Source of the DNA: Arsenicibacter rosenii
GTDB taxonomy: Bacteria > Bacteroidota > Bacteroidia > Cytophagales > Spirosomataceae
DNA length: 64,000 bases
NCBI RefSeq assembly: GCF_001870735.1
Contig: NZ_MORL01000007.1
Location: 124,001-188,000, forward strand
Direction: 5' to 3'
The translations under genes were made by a program, and so were the position numbers. Below, one piece after another: positions 44,077-52,904 of this stretch. Under the pieces are notes generated by a model. That model ran no database searches. It saw only the letters and a list, made by a program, of their open reading frames with translations, and was not told the DNA's origin. Positions within the stretch are counted from its first letter, which is position 1. Every line of letters starts with the position of its first letter.

Positions 44077-45795
44077 ATGGCATTTCTGACTATTGATTCT
44101 GTTAAAGACCGGACCTTCGACGCCATTGTGATCGGTTCGGGTATCAGTGGTGGCTGGGCCGCCAAGGAACTGACTGATAAAAAACTGAAAACGCTGTTGC
44201 TCGAACGGGGCCGCGATGTACGGCACGTTACCGACTACCCGACGACGATGATGTCGCCCTGGGAGTTTGAGCACCTGAACCAGTTGCCAAAGGCGTTTAA
44301 AGATGCTAACCCGATTGCCAGCCGGTGTTACGCTCTCAATGAAGATACTACCCACTTTTTTGTGAAAGATGCGGACCACCCCTACATTCAGGACAAACCG
44401 TTTGACTGGATTCGTGGCTACCATGTAGGCGGCAAGTCGCTGATGTGGGCACGCGGTACGCAACGTTGGTCACAATATGATTTCGACGGGCCGGCACGGG
44501 ATGGCTTTGCGGTAGAGTGGCCGATCGGCTACCACGATATTGCGCCGTGGTATAGCCATGTCGAAAAGTTTGCCGGCATTTCCGGTAACCGCGACGGCTT
44601 GGCCCAACTGCCGGACGGCGAGTTTCTGCCGCCGCATGAGCAGACATGTGTGGAAAAGCACTTCACCACGCAGATGAATAAGCTCTACAACAATACGCGT
44701 CCGGTGGTCATCGGCCGGTGTGCGCACCTGACCAAACCACAGCCGATTCACCTGAAGCAGGGGCGGGGGCAGTGCCAGCACCGGAACCTGTGCCAGCGCG
44801 GTTGCCCGTATGGCGGTTACTTCAGCAGCAACTCATCGACCATTCCGTGGGCGTTGAATTCGGGCCATCTGACGTTGCGCCCGCATTCGGTCGTGCATTC
44901 AATTATTTACGACGAAGCCAAAGGGAAGGCTACCGGCGTGCGGGTGGTCGACGCCAATACAAAGCAAATGACGGAGTACTACGCCCGGATTATTTTCGTA
45001 AACGCGGCTACCGTAAACACTAACCTGATCCTGCTCAATTCCACCTCACGCCGCTTCCCGAACGGGCTGGGCAACGACAACGGCCTGCTGGGTAAATACG
45101 TGGCGTTCCACAACTTCCGGACAACGATTTCGGGAGAATACGAAGGCTATCAGGATATGACAACGGATGGCATCCGGCCAAACGGCAGCTATATTCCGCG
45201 TTTCCGGAACGTATTTAAGCAGGAAACCGACTTCCTGCGGGGCTATGCGGCGGGCTTCAGCGCCACCCGGATGACCTACAACGATACGGCTGGTATCGGC
45301 GAAGACCTGAAAAACAGCCTTAATACCAAAAAATACGGTAACTGGCGGGTTGGTTCCCACATGATGGGCGAGACCATTCCGAAGGAGTCAAACTTTGTGA
45401 CGCTCGATAAAACGCAGGTCGATGCCTGGGGCGTGCCGCTCATCCGGACCAACGTGGGTTACGACGACAACGATGAGAAGATGATTAAGGATTTCCACGA
45501 ACAACTGACGGAAATGTATACCGCTGCGGGCTTCAAAAATATCCAGACGCACGATAAACCCGATAAAGCGCCGGGCCTCGACATTCACGAAATGGGTGGT
45601 GTCCGGATGGGTAAAGACCCGAAAACGTCGATGCTTAACAAATGGAACCAGTTCCATAACTGCAAAAACGTGTTCGTTACCGACGGGGCCTGCATGACCA
45701 GCAACTCGACCCAGAACCCATCGCTGACCTTTATGGCCATCACGGCCCGTGCGGCCAATTATGCTGCCAGCGAATTCCGGAAAGGGAATCTGTAA
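44077..45795 (+). CDS. GMC-family oxidoreductase (large dehydrogenase subunit)
   Basis: The ATG at 44077 gives 572 residues. The N-terminal FAD loop is VIGSGISGGWAAKELTDKK. A middle segment CQHRNLCQRGCPYGGYFS contains three closely spaced cysteines, as in the FAD subunits of membrane-bound sugar/polyol dehydrogenases. The C-terminal GMC signature is TSNSTQNPSLTFMAITAR. It should oxidise a sugar, polyol or alcohol in the periplasm with the subunit-3 partner. No cytochrome subunit gene is adjacent. It is out of theme within a sulfur block. Confidence 0.9.
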   Translation: MAFLTIDSVKDRTFDAIVIGSGISGGWAAKELTDKKLKTLLLERGRDVRHVTDYPTTMMSPWEFEHLNQLPKAFKDANPIASRCYALNEDTTHFFVKDADHPYIQDKPFDWIRGYHVGGKSLMWARGTQRWSQYDFDGPARDGFAVEWPIGYHDIAPWYSHVEKFAGISGNRDGLAQLPDGEFLPPHEQTCVEKHFTTQMNKLYNNTRPVVIGRCAHLTKPQPIHLKQGRGQCQHRNLCQRGCPYGGYFSSNSSTIPWALNSGHLTLRPHSVVHSIIYDEAKGKATGVRVVDANTKQMTEYYARIIFVNAATVNTNLILLNSTSRRFPNGLGNDNGLLGKYVAFHNFRTTISGEYEGYQDMTTDGIRPNGSYIPRFRNVFKQETDFLRGYAAGFSATRMTYNDTAGIGEDLKNSLNTKKYGNWRVGSHMMGETIPKESNFVTLDKTQVDAWGVPLIRTNVGYDDNDEKMIKDFHEQLTEMYTAAGFKNIQTHDKPDKAPGLDIHEMGGVRMGKDPKTSMLNKWNQFHNCKNVFVTDGACMTSNSTQNPSLTFMAITARAANYAASEFRKGNL

Positions 45796-45806
45796 TAATC
45801 TGACAT

Positions 45807-45852
45807 AAAGCGAAACGGGGGAGCATCGGCCGATGCTCCCCCGTTTCGCTTT
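45807..45852. terminator. Bidirectional terminator with 23-bp arms
   Basis: A perfect palindrome starting AAAGCGAAACGGGGGAGC and ending in the complement closes both the GMC gene (+, stop 45795) and MBL paralogue 2 (-, stop 45865). Confidence 0.85.
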
Positions 45853-45864
45853 ATTATAGCACGA

Positions 45865-47283
45865 TTACGCTTTTTTCAGCGTCGACGGGCATACAAAATC
45901 GGTAGTTTTAAACCGGCCGGTTTTCTGGATAGCTCCGAAACCGCCGTCGATGTCGACGAGGTTATCATATCCCCGTGATTTAAGAATCGACGCGGCCATC
46001 ATCGACCGGTAGCCACCGGCACAGTGGATGTACATGGTTTCGTCTTTGGGGAATTCGGCCATCAGTTCGCTGATATAGTCGAGCGGCAGGCTTTTGGCCC
46101 CGTCGATGTGTTCGGCCGCAAATTCGCCGGGCTTCCGGACGTCGATTACCGTAATTGTGCCTTGGTCCATGCGGTCGGCCAGTTCATCGGCCGAAATCGA
46201 CGTGATTGTATCGACTTCCATGCCGCTGGCTGCCCAGGCCGGGAAACCACCTTCGAGATACCCCAGTACCTGATCGTAGCCCACACGGGCCAGCCGGGTC
46301 AGCGTTTCCTGCTCCTTGCCCGGTTCGCAAACCAGCAACAGTTCCTGCCGAACGTCGGGAATCAGCGCGCCCACCCAGGGGGCGAACTGCCCGCCAAGGC
46401 CGATGTTGATCGAATTCGGAATAAACCCTTTGGCAAATGTCTGGGCCGCCCGCACGTCGAGTACTACCGCGCCGGTTTCGTTAGCGGCCGCCTCGAACGC
46501 TTCCGGGCTCAGCGGCTGGGCCCCGCGGCTCAGCACCGTATCAATACTTTCGTACCCTTCCTTGTTCATCATCACGTTTTGCGGGAAATATTTCGGCGGG
46601 GCGAGCAGGCCGTCCGTAACCTCCCTGATGAACTCGTCGCGTGTCATATCGGCGCGCAGCGCATAGTTAAACAGCTTCTGGTTGCCCAGCGTATCGGTGG
46701 TCTCCTTGCTCATATTTTTGCCACAGGCCGAACCCGCCCCGTGGGCCGGATAGACGATCACGTCATCGGGCAAGGGCATGATTTTGTGCCGCAGGGAATC
46801 AAACAGGTAACCGGCCAGATCATTCATGGTCAGGTCTGATTTCTGGGCAAGGTCAGGGCGGCCTACGTCACCGATAAACAGGGTATCGCCGCTGAACAGG
46901 GCCTTTTCCTTGCCATTCTCGTCGATCAGCAGGTAGCAGGTCGATTCCATGGTATGGCCCGGCGTATGCAGCACACGGATTTTTACCTTGCCCAGCGGCA
47001 GGTCTTCGCCGTCGGTTGCCACGTGGGCATCAAAACCGGTTCTGGCATTGGGACCGTAAACGATAGGAGCACCGGTTTGCTTCGCCAAGTCGAGGTGGCC
47101 CGACACAAAATCGGCGTGGAAGTGGGTTTCCAGCACGTATTTGATGGCAGCGCCTTCTTTGGCCGCTTTTTCGATGTATGGTTTTACTTCGCGCAGCGGA
47201 TCGATGATGGCCACTTCGCCGGCTGATTCTATGTAATAGGCCCCCTGAGCTAAACAGCCCGTATAGATTTGTTCGATTTTCAT
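45865..47283 (-). CDS. MBL-fold persulfide dioxygenase-like protein with two rhodanese domains (paralogue 2)
   Basis: The 472-residue protein is similar end to end to paralogue 1. The MBL domain shows THFHADFVSGH, HTPGHTMES and GDTLFIGDVGRPDL. The first rhodanese has LLLVCEPGKEQE, which keeps a Cys though in a non-standard loop. The second has the intact HCAGGYRSM loop. The predicted job is the same, persulfide oxidation with rhodanese-mediated sulfur transfer. A Crp-type site lies 74 bp upstream, and the regulator gene is next on the same strand. Confidence 0.9.
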   Translation of the reverse strand: MKIEQIYTGCLAQGAYYIESAGEVAIIDPLREVKPYIEKAAKEGAAIKYVLETHFHADFVSGHLDLAKQTGAPIVYGPNARTGFDAHVATDGEDLPLGKVKIRVLHTPGHTMESTCYLLIDENGKEKALFSGDTLFIGDVGRPDLAQKSDLTMNDLAGYLFDSLRHKIMPLPDDVIVYPAHGAGSACGKNMSKETTDTLGNQKLFNYALRADMTRDEFIREVTDGLLAPPKYFPQNVMMNKEGYESIDTVLSRGAQPLSPEAFEAAANETGAVVLDVRAAQTFAKGFIPNSINIGLGGQFAPWVGALIPDVRQELLLVCEPGKEQETLTRLARVGYDQVLGYLEGGFPAWAASGMEVDTITSISADELADRMDQGTITVIDVRKPGEFAAEHIDGAKSLPLDYISELMAEFPKDETMYIHCAGGYRSMMAASILKSRGYDNLVDIDGGFGAIQKTGRFKTTDFVCPSTLKKA

Positions 47284-47356
47284 CGCTGTATTCCGTTTAA
47301 AAGTTGACGCTTATCCGAACCGGTAAGCAAATCAACGCAAGTTCGTTTGTTGAGTC

Positions 47357-47372
47357 CGTGATAATTGTTACA
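47357..47372. promoter_or_regulatory. Crp-type operator site g, upstream of MBL paralogue 2
   Basis: CGTGATAATTGTTACA, identical to site d, lies 74 bp before the start at 47283 and 15 bp past the stop of the regulator gene. Confidence 0.75.
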
Positions 47373-47386
47373 CAATCAGGGCCGTA

Positions 47387-48013
47387 CTATAAAATGTCAA
47401 TTTTATTCCGCGACAACTTTACATAGCCAATCTTTTCCATCTGTTTCAGCAGACGGGAAATTACCTCGCGGGAGGTCGCCAGTTCGTTGGCAATTTCTTC
47501 GTGCGTGATCTGTAATACCGAACACTGGCAGCTTTGGGCTTTCTTTTTCAGATACGCCAGCAGCCGCTCATCGAGCTTCTGGAAGGCAATGCTGTCGATG
47601 GTGGCAATCATATCGTCGAAGCGCCGCTGGTAGGTCTTGAACACAAACTGCTTCCAGGTCGCGAAGCGGCAGATCCACTCTTCGACCTTTTCAACCGGTA
47701 TGGCAATCAGCTGCGTTTTCTCTTCCGCCACGGCCACAATCTCACTTTGCTTCTTTTCCAGACAGCAGGTCAGCGACATGGCGCAGGAGTCGAGGCCGCC
47801 GAGGTAATACAGCAGTGCCTCACGCCCTTCCGTATCGGGCCGCATAATCTTGACCGACCCGTTGAGCAGAATGGGTACCGACCGGATATAACTTCCCGGC
47901 CGGATCAGATAGGCTCCTTCTTCTATTTCCTGATAAATACCGACGCGGGCAATTTCGTCAATCAGGGCCGGTTCAAAACGCCCGGTTAAGCCGTCAAGTA
48001 AAGACCGATTCAT
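47387..48013 (-). CDS. Crp/Fnr-family regulator with cysteine-rich sensor domain
   Basis: This 208-residue protein has a cyclic-nucleotide-binding-like sensor (about 15-125), a dimer helix and a C-terminal winged helix. The recognition helix reads ATSREVISRLLKQME. R182, E183 and R187 match the CRP residues that read TGTGA, not the FNR pattern for TTGAT. The sensor holds C77, C83 and C84 (SCAMSLTCCLE) with further cysteines at 115, 162 and 164. No residues typical of cAMP binding (such as FGE..L..R) are seen, so the signal is unlikely to be cAMP. The eight nearby palindromes and the sulfur genes make it the probable local regulator, sensing perhaps persulfide, NO or redox state through its cysteines. 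Confidence 0.88.
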   Translation of the reverse strand: MNRSLLDGLTGRFEPALIDEIARVGIYQEIEEGAYLIRPGSYIRSVPILLNGSVKIMRPDTEGREALLYYLGGLDSCAMSLTCCLEKKQSEIVAVAEEKTQLIAIPVEKVEEWICRFATWKQFVFKTYQRRFDDMIATIDSIAFQKLDERLLAYLKKKAQSCQCSVLQITHEEIANELATSREVISRLLKQMEKIGYVKLSRNKIDIL

Positions 48014-48442
48014 AAGCGCTGGATACTGAATGGTTGATTCCGGATGCTCGATGCCGTTATCTGTGAAAAACCGGAAACAGGCCTCATAAAGTTCTGTCGG
48101 TTAAAAATGAGTTAAATTCCCCTTACTCCGGATACGGAGAAAGGCTTACACTGTTATAAAGACAACAAAGTAAATGAGTGACGGCAGACCGTTCAGTGAT
48201 AAATATCACACGGGTGCTCACCGAAAAAGGAGTAGCCCTGCGATGTTAAAATTGCGCGGCTTTACCCTTATCATGTAGGTACAAATGTCTATCGAATGTG
48301 CAAAATAGACGACAAATTCGTAACTTTTAGGACCGAACGTTGAATCATGTGATGTATTCTGGAAAAAATTGACTTTTGTCTGATTCTTTCTGTCAGCAGG
48401 ACGGAAAGCGTGCCGGAGTCTCTTCATTAACTCAATTACCTT
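48014..48442. other. Intergenic region between the regulator and the RND pump
   Basis: This 430 bp without a gene carries operator site h (48195-48210). The last 100 bp are AT-rich with TAACTTTTAG and GACTTTTG, possible -7-type elements for the pump operon. No small ORF is convincing. Confidence 0.5.
48195..48210. promoter_or_regulatory. Crp-type operator site h, between regulator and RND operon
   Basis: AGTGATAAATATCACA is 181 bp ahead of the regulator start and about 230 bp ahead of the pump gene. The distance is longer than for the other sites, so the target is uncertain (autoregulation possible). Confidence 0.55.
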
Positions 48443-51400
48443 ATGAATTTAATACGTGCTGCGTTACGCAAACCGATTACCATTCTGGTGATCGTGATGA
48501 GTTTGTTTTTCTTCGGTATCAAAGCGGTCCGTACCATTAAAATTGACATTTTCCCGAACCTCGACCTGCCGGTCATTTACATCTCCCAGCCATTCGGCGG
48601 TTATACGCCCAATCAGATGGAGTCGTTTTTCGGCAAACAGTATGTCAACCTGCTGTTGTATGTGTCGGGGGTAAAGAGCATTGAAACGAAAAACATTCAG
48701 GGGCTTACGCTGCTGAAACTGACGTTTTATGAGGGAACCAACATGGCGCAGGCCGCGGCCGAAGTGTCGGCCTATTCAAACCGGGCGCAGGCGATCTTTC
48801 CGCCCGGGTCACAGCCGCCGTTTATTCTCCGGTTCGATGCCTCAACGCTGCCGGTCGGTCAGCTCGTTCTGAGTAGCCCGAAGCGAACCAACAACGAATT
48901 ACAGGACATGGCCAACGTCTATGTCCGGTCTGGTTTCAGTTCGATTCCGGGCCTTGTTGCTCCCGCGCCGTTCGGGGGCAACTCGCGTACGGTCGTCATT
49001 AAGGTCGATCCGGAACTCCTGCGTTCACACAACCTGACCCCCGATCAGCTGGTGGCGGCGCTTCGGATCAACAACACCGCAACCCCGGCCGGTAATGTCC
49101 GGGTCGGTGACCTGAATTACTTTACGCCGGCTAATACGACGGTTAAAAACATAGAGGATTTCGGCAATATCCCGCTCTATACCGGAACCGTACAGAACCT
49201 GTACCTGAAAGATGTGGCTACGATTGAAGACGGCGCCGACATTACCCAGGGCTACGTGCTCGTCAACGGCAAGCGTTCGGTGTATCTGCCTATTACCAAA
49301 TCGGCCGATGCCTCGACCTGGGAGGTGGTGCAGAATCTGAAAGCCGCCATCCCGAAATTTCAGGCGCTGCTGCCCGAAGACGTAACCCTGACCTATACGT
49401 TCGACCAGTCGGTCTATGTCATCAACGCCGTAGAAAGCCTGATGACGGAAGGAGCCATTGGGGCTATCCTGACCGGGTTGATGGTCTTACTCTTCCTCGG
49501 CGATGCACGGGGGGCGCTGATCGTCATTATTACCATTCCGACCTGTATCATTTCGGGTGTTTTGTTCCTGTCGCTGTTCGGACAAACGATCAATATCATG
49601 ACCCTCAGCGGCCTGTCGCTCGCCATCGGGATTCTGGTCGATGAATCGACGGTGACGATTGAAAACATACACCAGCATCTGGCGATGGGAAAACCCAAGG
49701 CGCTGGCGATCTGGGATGCCTGTCAGGAAATTGCTTTTTCGAAGCTGTTGATTCTGTTCTGTATCCTGGCTGTATTTGCGCCGGCGTTTACCATGAAAGG
49801 GATTCCGGGGGCGCTGTTTCTGCCGCTTGCCCTGGCCATCGGCTTTTCGATGATTACCTCGTACCTGATGTCACAGACGCTGGTGCCGGTGCTGGCCAAC
49901 TGGATGATGAAAGGGCACGACCATGGCCCGAAAACCGATAAAAAGCAGGGCGGGGCACCCGGCAATCTGATGCATGCCGGGCTGAAAGACGGCCGGTCGG
50001 CTCACGATGAGCTGCTGGATCAGAAAGAATTACTGGCTAACCGGCTTGATATGGACGGTGACGGCAAAATCAGCCTGTTTGAGCGTTTCCGTGACCGGTT
50101 TATGCGGTTTATGGAGCGCATGCTGCCCTACCGGCGGGCTATCGTATTAATATACATTGTCGGGGCACTCGGACTGGCTGGTTTTTTGTTATCCATCATC
50201 GGGCAGGATGTATTGCCGAAAGTAGAATCGCCGCAGTTCCAGGTACGCCTCCGGTCACCGGATGGAACACGGCTGGAAAAAACCGAGAAAACCATGCTCA
50301 GCGCCATCGGCGTGTTACAGCAGCTGGCGGGTAAGGAAAATATCGAGATTTCGTCGGCCATGGTGGGGATGCACGGTTCGCAGTTCTCGACCAGCCCGAT
50401 TTACCTGTTCATGGCAGGGCCGCAGGAGGGGGTTTTGCAGGTCAGTCTGAAAGAAGGATATGAAGGCGACATGGACGCACTGAAAGACCAGTTCAGGGGG
50501 AAAATGAAGCAGATTCTGCCGGATGTTAAGATGTCGTTTGAACCCATCGAACTGACGGATAAGATCCTGAGCCAGGGGTCGCCAACGCCGATTGAGGTGC
50601 GGCTGCTGGGTAAAAACAAACAGCAGAATGAAGAGTATGCCAACAAGGTCATTGCTAAATTGCAGAAAATCCCGTACCTGCGGGACGTGCAGATCGGTCA
50701 GTCGACTAAATACCCGACCATCGACGTAACGATTGATCGTGAACGGGCCGCGCAGCTGGGAACCGATATTTCGACCATCTCACGTTCGCTGATTGCGTCG
50801 ACATCATCGTCGCGTTTTACGGAAAAAAGCGTGTGGATCGACCCGAAAACCGGCCAGAGCTACAGCGTTCAGGTGCAGATTCCGGAGAGCAAAATGGCTA
50901 GTGTGAGCGATCTGGGCGAAATTCCGGTGCTGCCGAATACGAACCGGCCGGTGCTGAGTGATGTGGCCACGCTGCGCACAGGAACGACCTACGGCGAAAA
51001 CGACAACGTGGGCGCCATTCCGGTCTTATCGGTGACGGCTAACCTGCACGAAATCGACCTCGGCACGGCGGCCCGCGATGTCCAGAAAGCCATTGATACG
51101 CTCGGTGAACTGCCGCGCGGACTGACCATCAAGATACAGGGATTGAGTCAGGTACTGACCGAGACGCTCGACAGCCTGCAAACGGGTCTGATCACGGCCA
51201 TTATCGTGATTTTTCTGATGCTGGCGGCTAACTTCCAGTCGTTTAAAGTGTCGCTGGTGGTGCTTTGCACCGTTCCGGCCGTATTGGTTGGGTCACTGTC
51301 GCTGCTGCTGCTGACTGGCTCAACGCTGAACCTGCAATCGTACATGGGCATGATTATGTCGGTCGGGGTATCCATTTCCAACGCCGTTCTGATGATTACC

Positions 51401-51736
51401 AACGCGGAGGAGCTGCGGATGCGGAACGGCAATGCCCTGCTGTCGGCCAAAGAAGCGGCATCGGTCCGTCTGCGGCCGATTATCATGACCAGCGTGGCGA
51501 TGATTGTCGGGATGATTCCGATGGCGAGTGGCCTGGGTGAGGGTGGTTCACAAACCGCTCCGCTGGGTCGGGCAGTTATCGGGGGGCTGATTGCTTCTAC
51601 GTTTGCGGCCCTGTATATTTTACCGCTGGCCTTTGCGTGGGTACAGGCCAAAACAACCACCCAGTCGGTTTCACTGGATCCGGAAGACAAAGAAAGTAAG
51701 TTTTATATTCCTTCATCGTATGACTCGGCTAATTGA
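48443..51736 (+). CDS. RND-family efflux permease with EF-hand loop in the cytoplasmic linker
   Basis: The 1097-residue protein has the AcrB/MdtC (HAE1-like) plan: TM1 near the start, a large periplasmic domain, TM2-6, a cytoplasmic linker, TM7, a second periplasmic domain and TM8-12. LSLAIGILVDESTVTIENI includes the proton-relay acidic residue region in TM4. The linker (about 490-560) is unusually long and polar. At residues 536-547 it has DMDGDGKISLFE, a textbook EF-hand calcium loop (acidic 1, 3, 5, Gly6, Ile8, Glu12). It overlaps the adaptor gene by 17 bp. Substrate is unknown; hydrophobic or metal efflux are possible. Confidence 0.92.
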   Translation: MNLIRAALRKPITILVIVMSLFFFGIKAVRTIKIDIFPNLDLPVIYISQPFGGYTPNQMESFFGKQYVNLLLYVSGVKSIETKNIQGLTLLKLTFYEGTNMAQAAAEVSAYSNRAQAIFPPGSQPPFILRFDASTLPVGQLVLSSPKRTNNELQDMANVYVRSGFSSIPGLVAPAPFGGNSRTVVIKVDPELLRSHNLTPDQLVAALRINNTATPAGNVRVGDLNYFTPANTTVKNIEDFGNIPLYTGTVQNLYLKDVATIEDGADITQGYVLVNGKRSVYLPITKSADASTWEVVQNLKAAIPKFQALLPEDVTLTYTFDQSVYVINAVESLMTEGAIGAILTGLMVLLFLGDARGALIVIITIPTCIISGVLFLSLFGQTINIMTLSGLSLAIGILVDESTVTIENIHQHLAMGKPKALAIWDACQEIAFSKLLILFCILAVFAPAFTMKGIPGALFLPLALAIGFSMITSYLMSQTLVPVLANWMMKGHDHGPKTDKKQGGAPGNLMHAGLKDGRSAHDELLDQKELLANRLDMDGDGKISLFERFRDRFMRFMERMLPYRRAIVLIYIVGALGLAGFLLSIIGQDVLPKVESPQFQVRLRSPDGTRLEKTEKTMLSAIGVLQQLAGKENIEISSAMVGMHGSQFSTSPIYLFMAGPQEGVLQVSLKEGYEGDMDALKDQFRGKMKQILPDVKMSFEPIELTDKILSQGSPTPIEVRLLGKNKQQNEEYANKVIAKLQKIPYLRDVQIGQSTKYPTIDVTIDRERAAQLGTDISTISRSLIASTSSSRFTEKSVWIDPKTGQSYSVQVQIPESKMASVSDLGEIPVLPNTNRPVLSDVATLRTGTTYGENDNVGAIPVLSVTANLHEIDLGTAARDVQKAIDTLGELPRGLTIKIQGLSQVLTETLDSLQTGLITAIIVIFLMLAANFQSFKVSLVVLCTVPAVLVGSLSLLLLTGSTLNLQSYMGMIMSVGVSISNAVLMITNAEELRMRNGNALLSAKEAASVRLRPIIMTSVAMIVGMIPMASGLGEGGSQTAPLGRAVIGGLIASTFAALYILPLAFAWVQAKTTTQSVSLDPEDKESKFYIPSSYDSAN

Positions 51737-52844
51737 TCGATCGTTTTATGGCCTGATGGCTGTGGGAAGCTGTTTAGTAATCGGTACGACTGTATTGTCT
51801 GGTTGCCATACCTCAGAAACCAAAGCAGAAACAACCGAAACGGTCGAAGCACCGGCTACCACCGAGGTATTTGCCCTGAAAAAAGGCCGGCTGACTACCG
51901 AACTGCATGTGCCGGGCGAGCTGGTGGCGTTCCGGGATGTTGATATCTATGCCCGTGTGACGGGTTACATCAAGGCGCTGTATGCCGACATTGGCAGCGA
52001 GGTGCGGCAGGGACAGTTACTGGCCCTGGCCGAAGCGCCGGAACTAAACGCGCAGGTTGCTTCGGCCGAGTCGCGGCTGAAGGCGCAGGAGGCCGTTTCG
52101 ATTGCCAGCAAAGCCAATTATGAGCGGATTCTGGAGGCCAGCAAGATGTCGGGAGCCGTATCGAAAAACGATGTTGATCAGGCGCTGGCGAAGCGGAACG
52201 CCGATCTGGCCCAGCTCGAAGCGGCCCGTTCGTCGTATCGGGAAGTGGCCGACCTGCGGAAGTACCTGGAAATCCGTGCCCCGTTCAGCGGCGTCATCAG
52301 CGCACGGAACGCCAGCACCGGCGCCTATATCGGGCCCGCCGGTAAAGGATCGGAGTTCCCGCTTTTTGTCCTGACCGAGCAGCAAAAGCTTCGTCTGGTG
52401 ATTTCGGTGCCGGAAGCCTATACCGGTTACGTAGAGCCGAACGACGGGGTTTCGTTTACGGTGAAGGCGTTTCCTGACAAGAAATTTTCGGGTCAGGTGA
52501 AGCGCCAGGCCGGGGCTCTTGATAAACGGCTGCGGTCGGAGCGGGTCGAAGTCGACGTGATGAACCCCGATAAAAAGCTGTTACCGGGTATGATTGCCGA
52601 GGTGACGTTGCCGCTACCGACGCGGGGCAGTACGTTTATTGTGCCTAAAACGGCGGTGATCAACTCAACGACGGGGCAGTTTGTGATCCGGGTGGTGAAC
52701 AAAAAAGCAGAATGGGTGCCCATCCGGAAAGGCCTGGAAGCCAGCGATAAGGCCGAAGTGTTCGGCGAACTGCGCGAAAATGACCAGCTTGTCATGGCTG
52801 CCACCGAAGAAATCCGGGACGGCAGTGCCGTGAATGTAAAATAA
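51720..52844 (+). CDS. RND periplasmic adaptor (HlyD/AcrA family), lipoprotein
   Basis: The ATG at 51720 gives 374 residues with a lipoprotein signal (IGTTVLSGCHT). The membrane-fusion-protein order is clear: the lipoyl-like half (LVAFRDVDIYARVTGYI), the coiled-coil hairpin (about 95-170), the second lipoyl half (EIRAPFSGVISARNAS), then beta-barrel and membrane-proximal domains (FIVPKTAVIN). It links the RND permease to an outer-membrane channel. Its start lies within the end of the permease gene; the usual order (adaptor first) is reversed. No TolC-type gene follows. Confidence 0.92.
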   Translation: MTRLIDRSFYGLMAVGSCLVIGTTVLSGCHTSETKAETTETVEAPATTEVFALKKGRLTTELHVPGELVAFRDVDIYARVTGYIKALYADIGSEVRQGQLLALAEAPELNAQVASAESRLKAQEAVSIASKANYERILEASKMSGAVSKNDVDQALAKRNADLAQLEAARSSYREVADLRKYLEIRAPFSGVISARNASTGAYIGPAGKGSEFPLFVLTEQQKLRLVISVPEAYTGYVEPNDGVSFTVKAFPDKKFSGQVKRQAGALDKRLRSERVEVDVMNPDKKLLPGMIAEVTLPLPTRGSTFIVPKTAVINSTTGQFVIRVVNKKAEWVPIRKGLEASDKAEVFGELRENDQLVMAATEEIRDGSAVNVK

Positions 52845-52904
52845 TGATTGCGCCGTACTAATCCCGATGGTAGTGCGTTCATGGATAAAGAACATACCTT
52901 ATCC

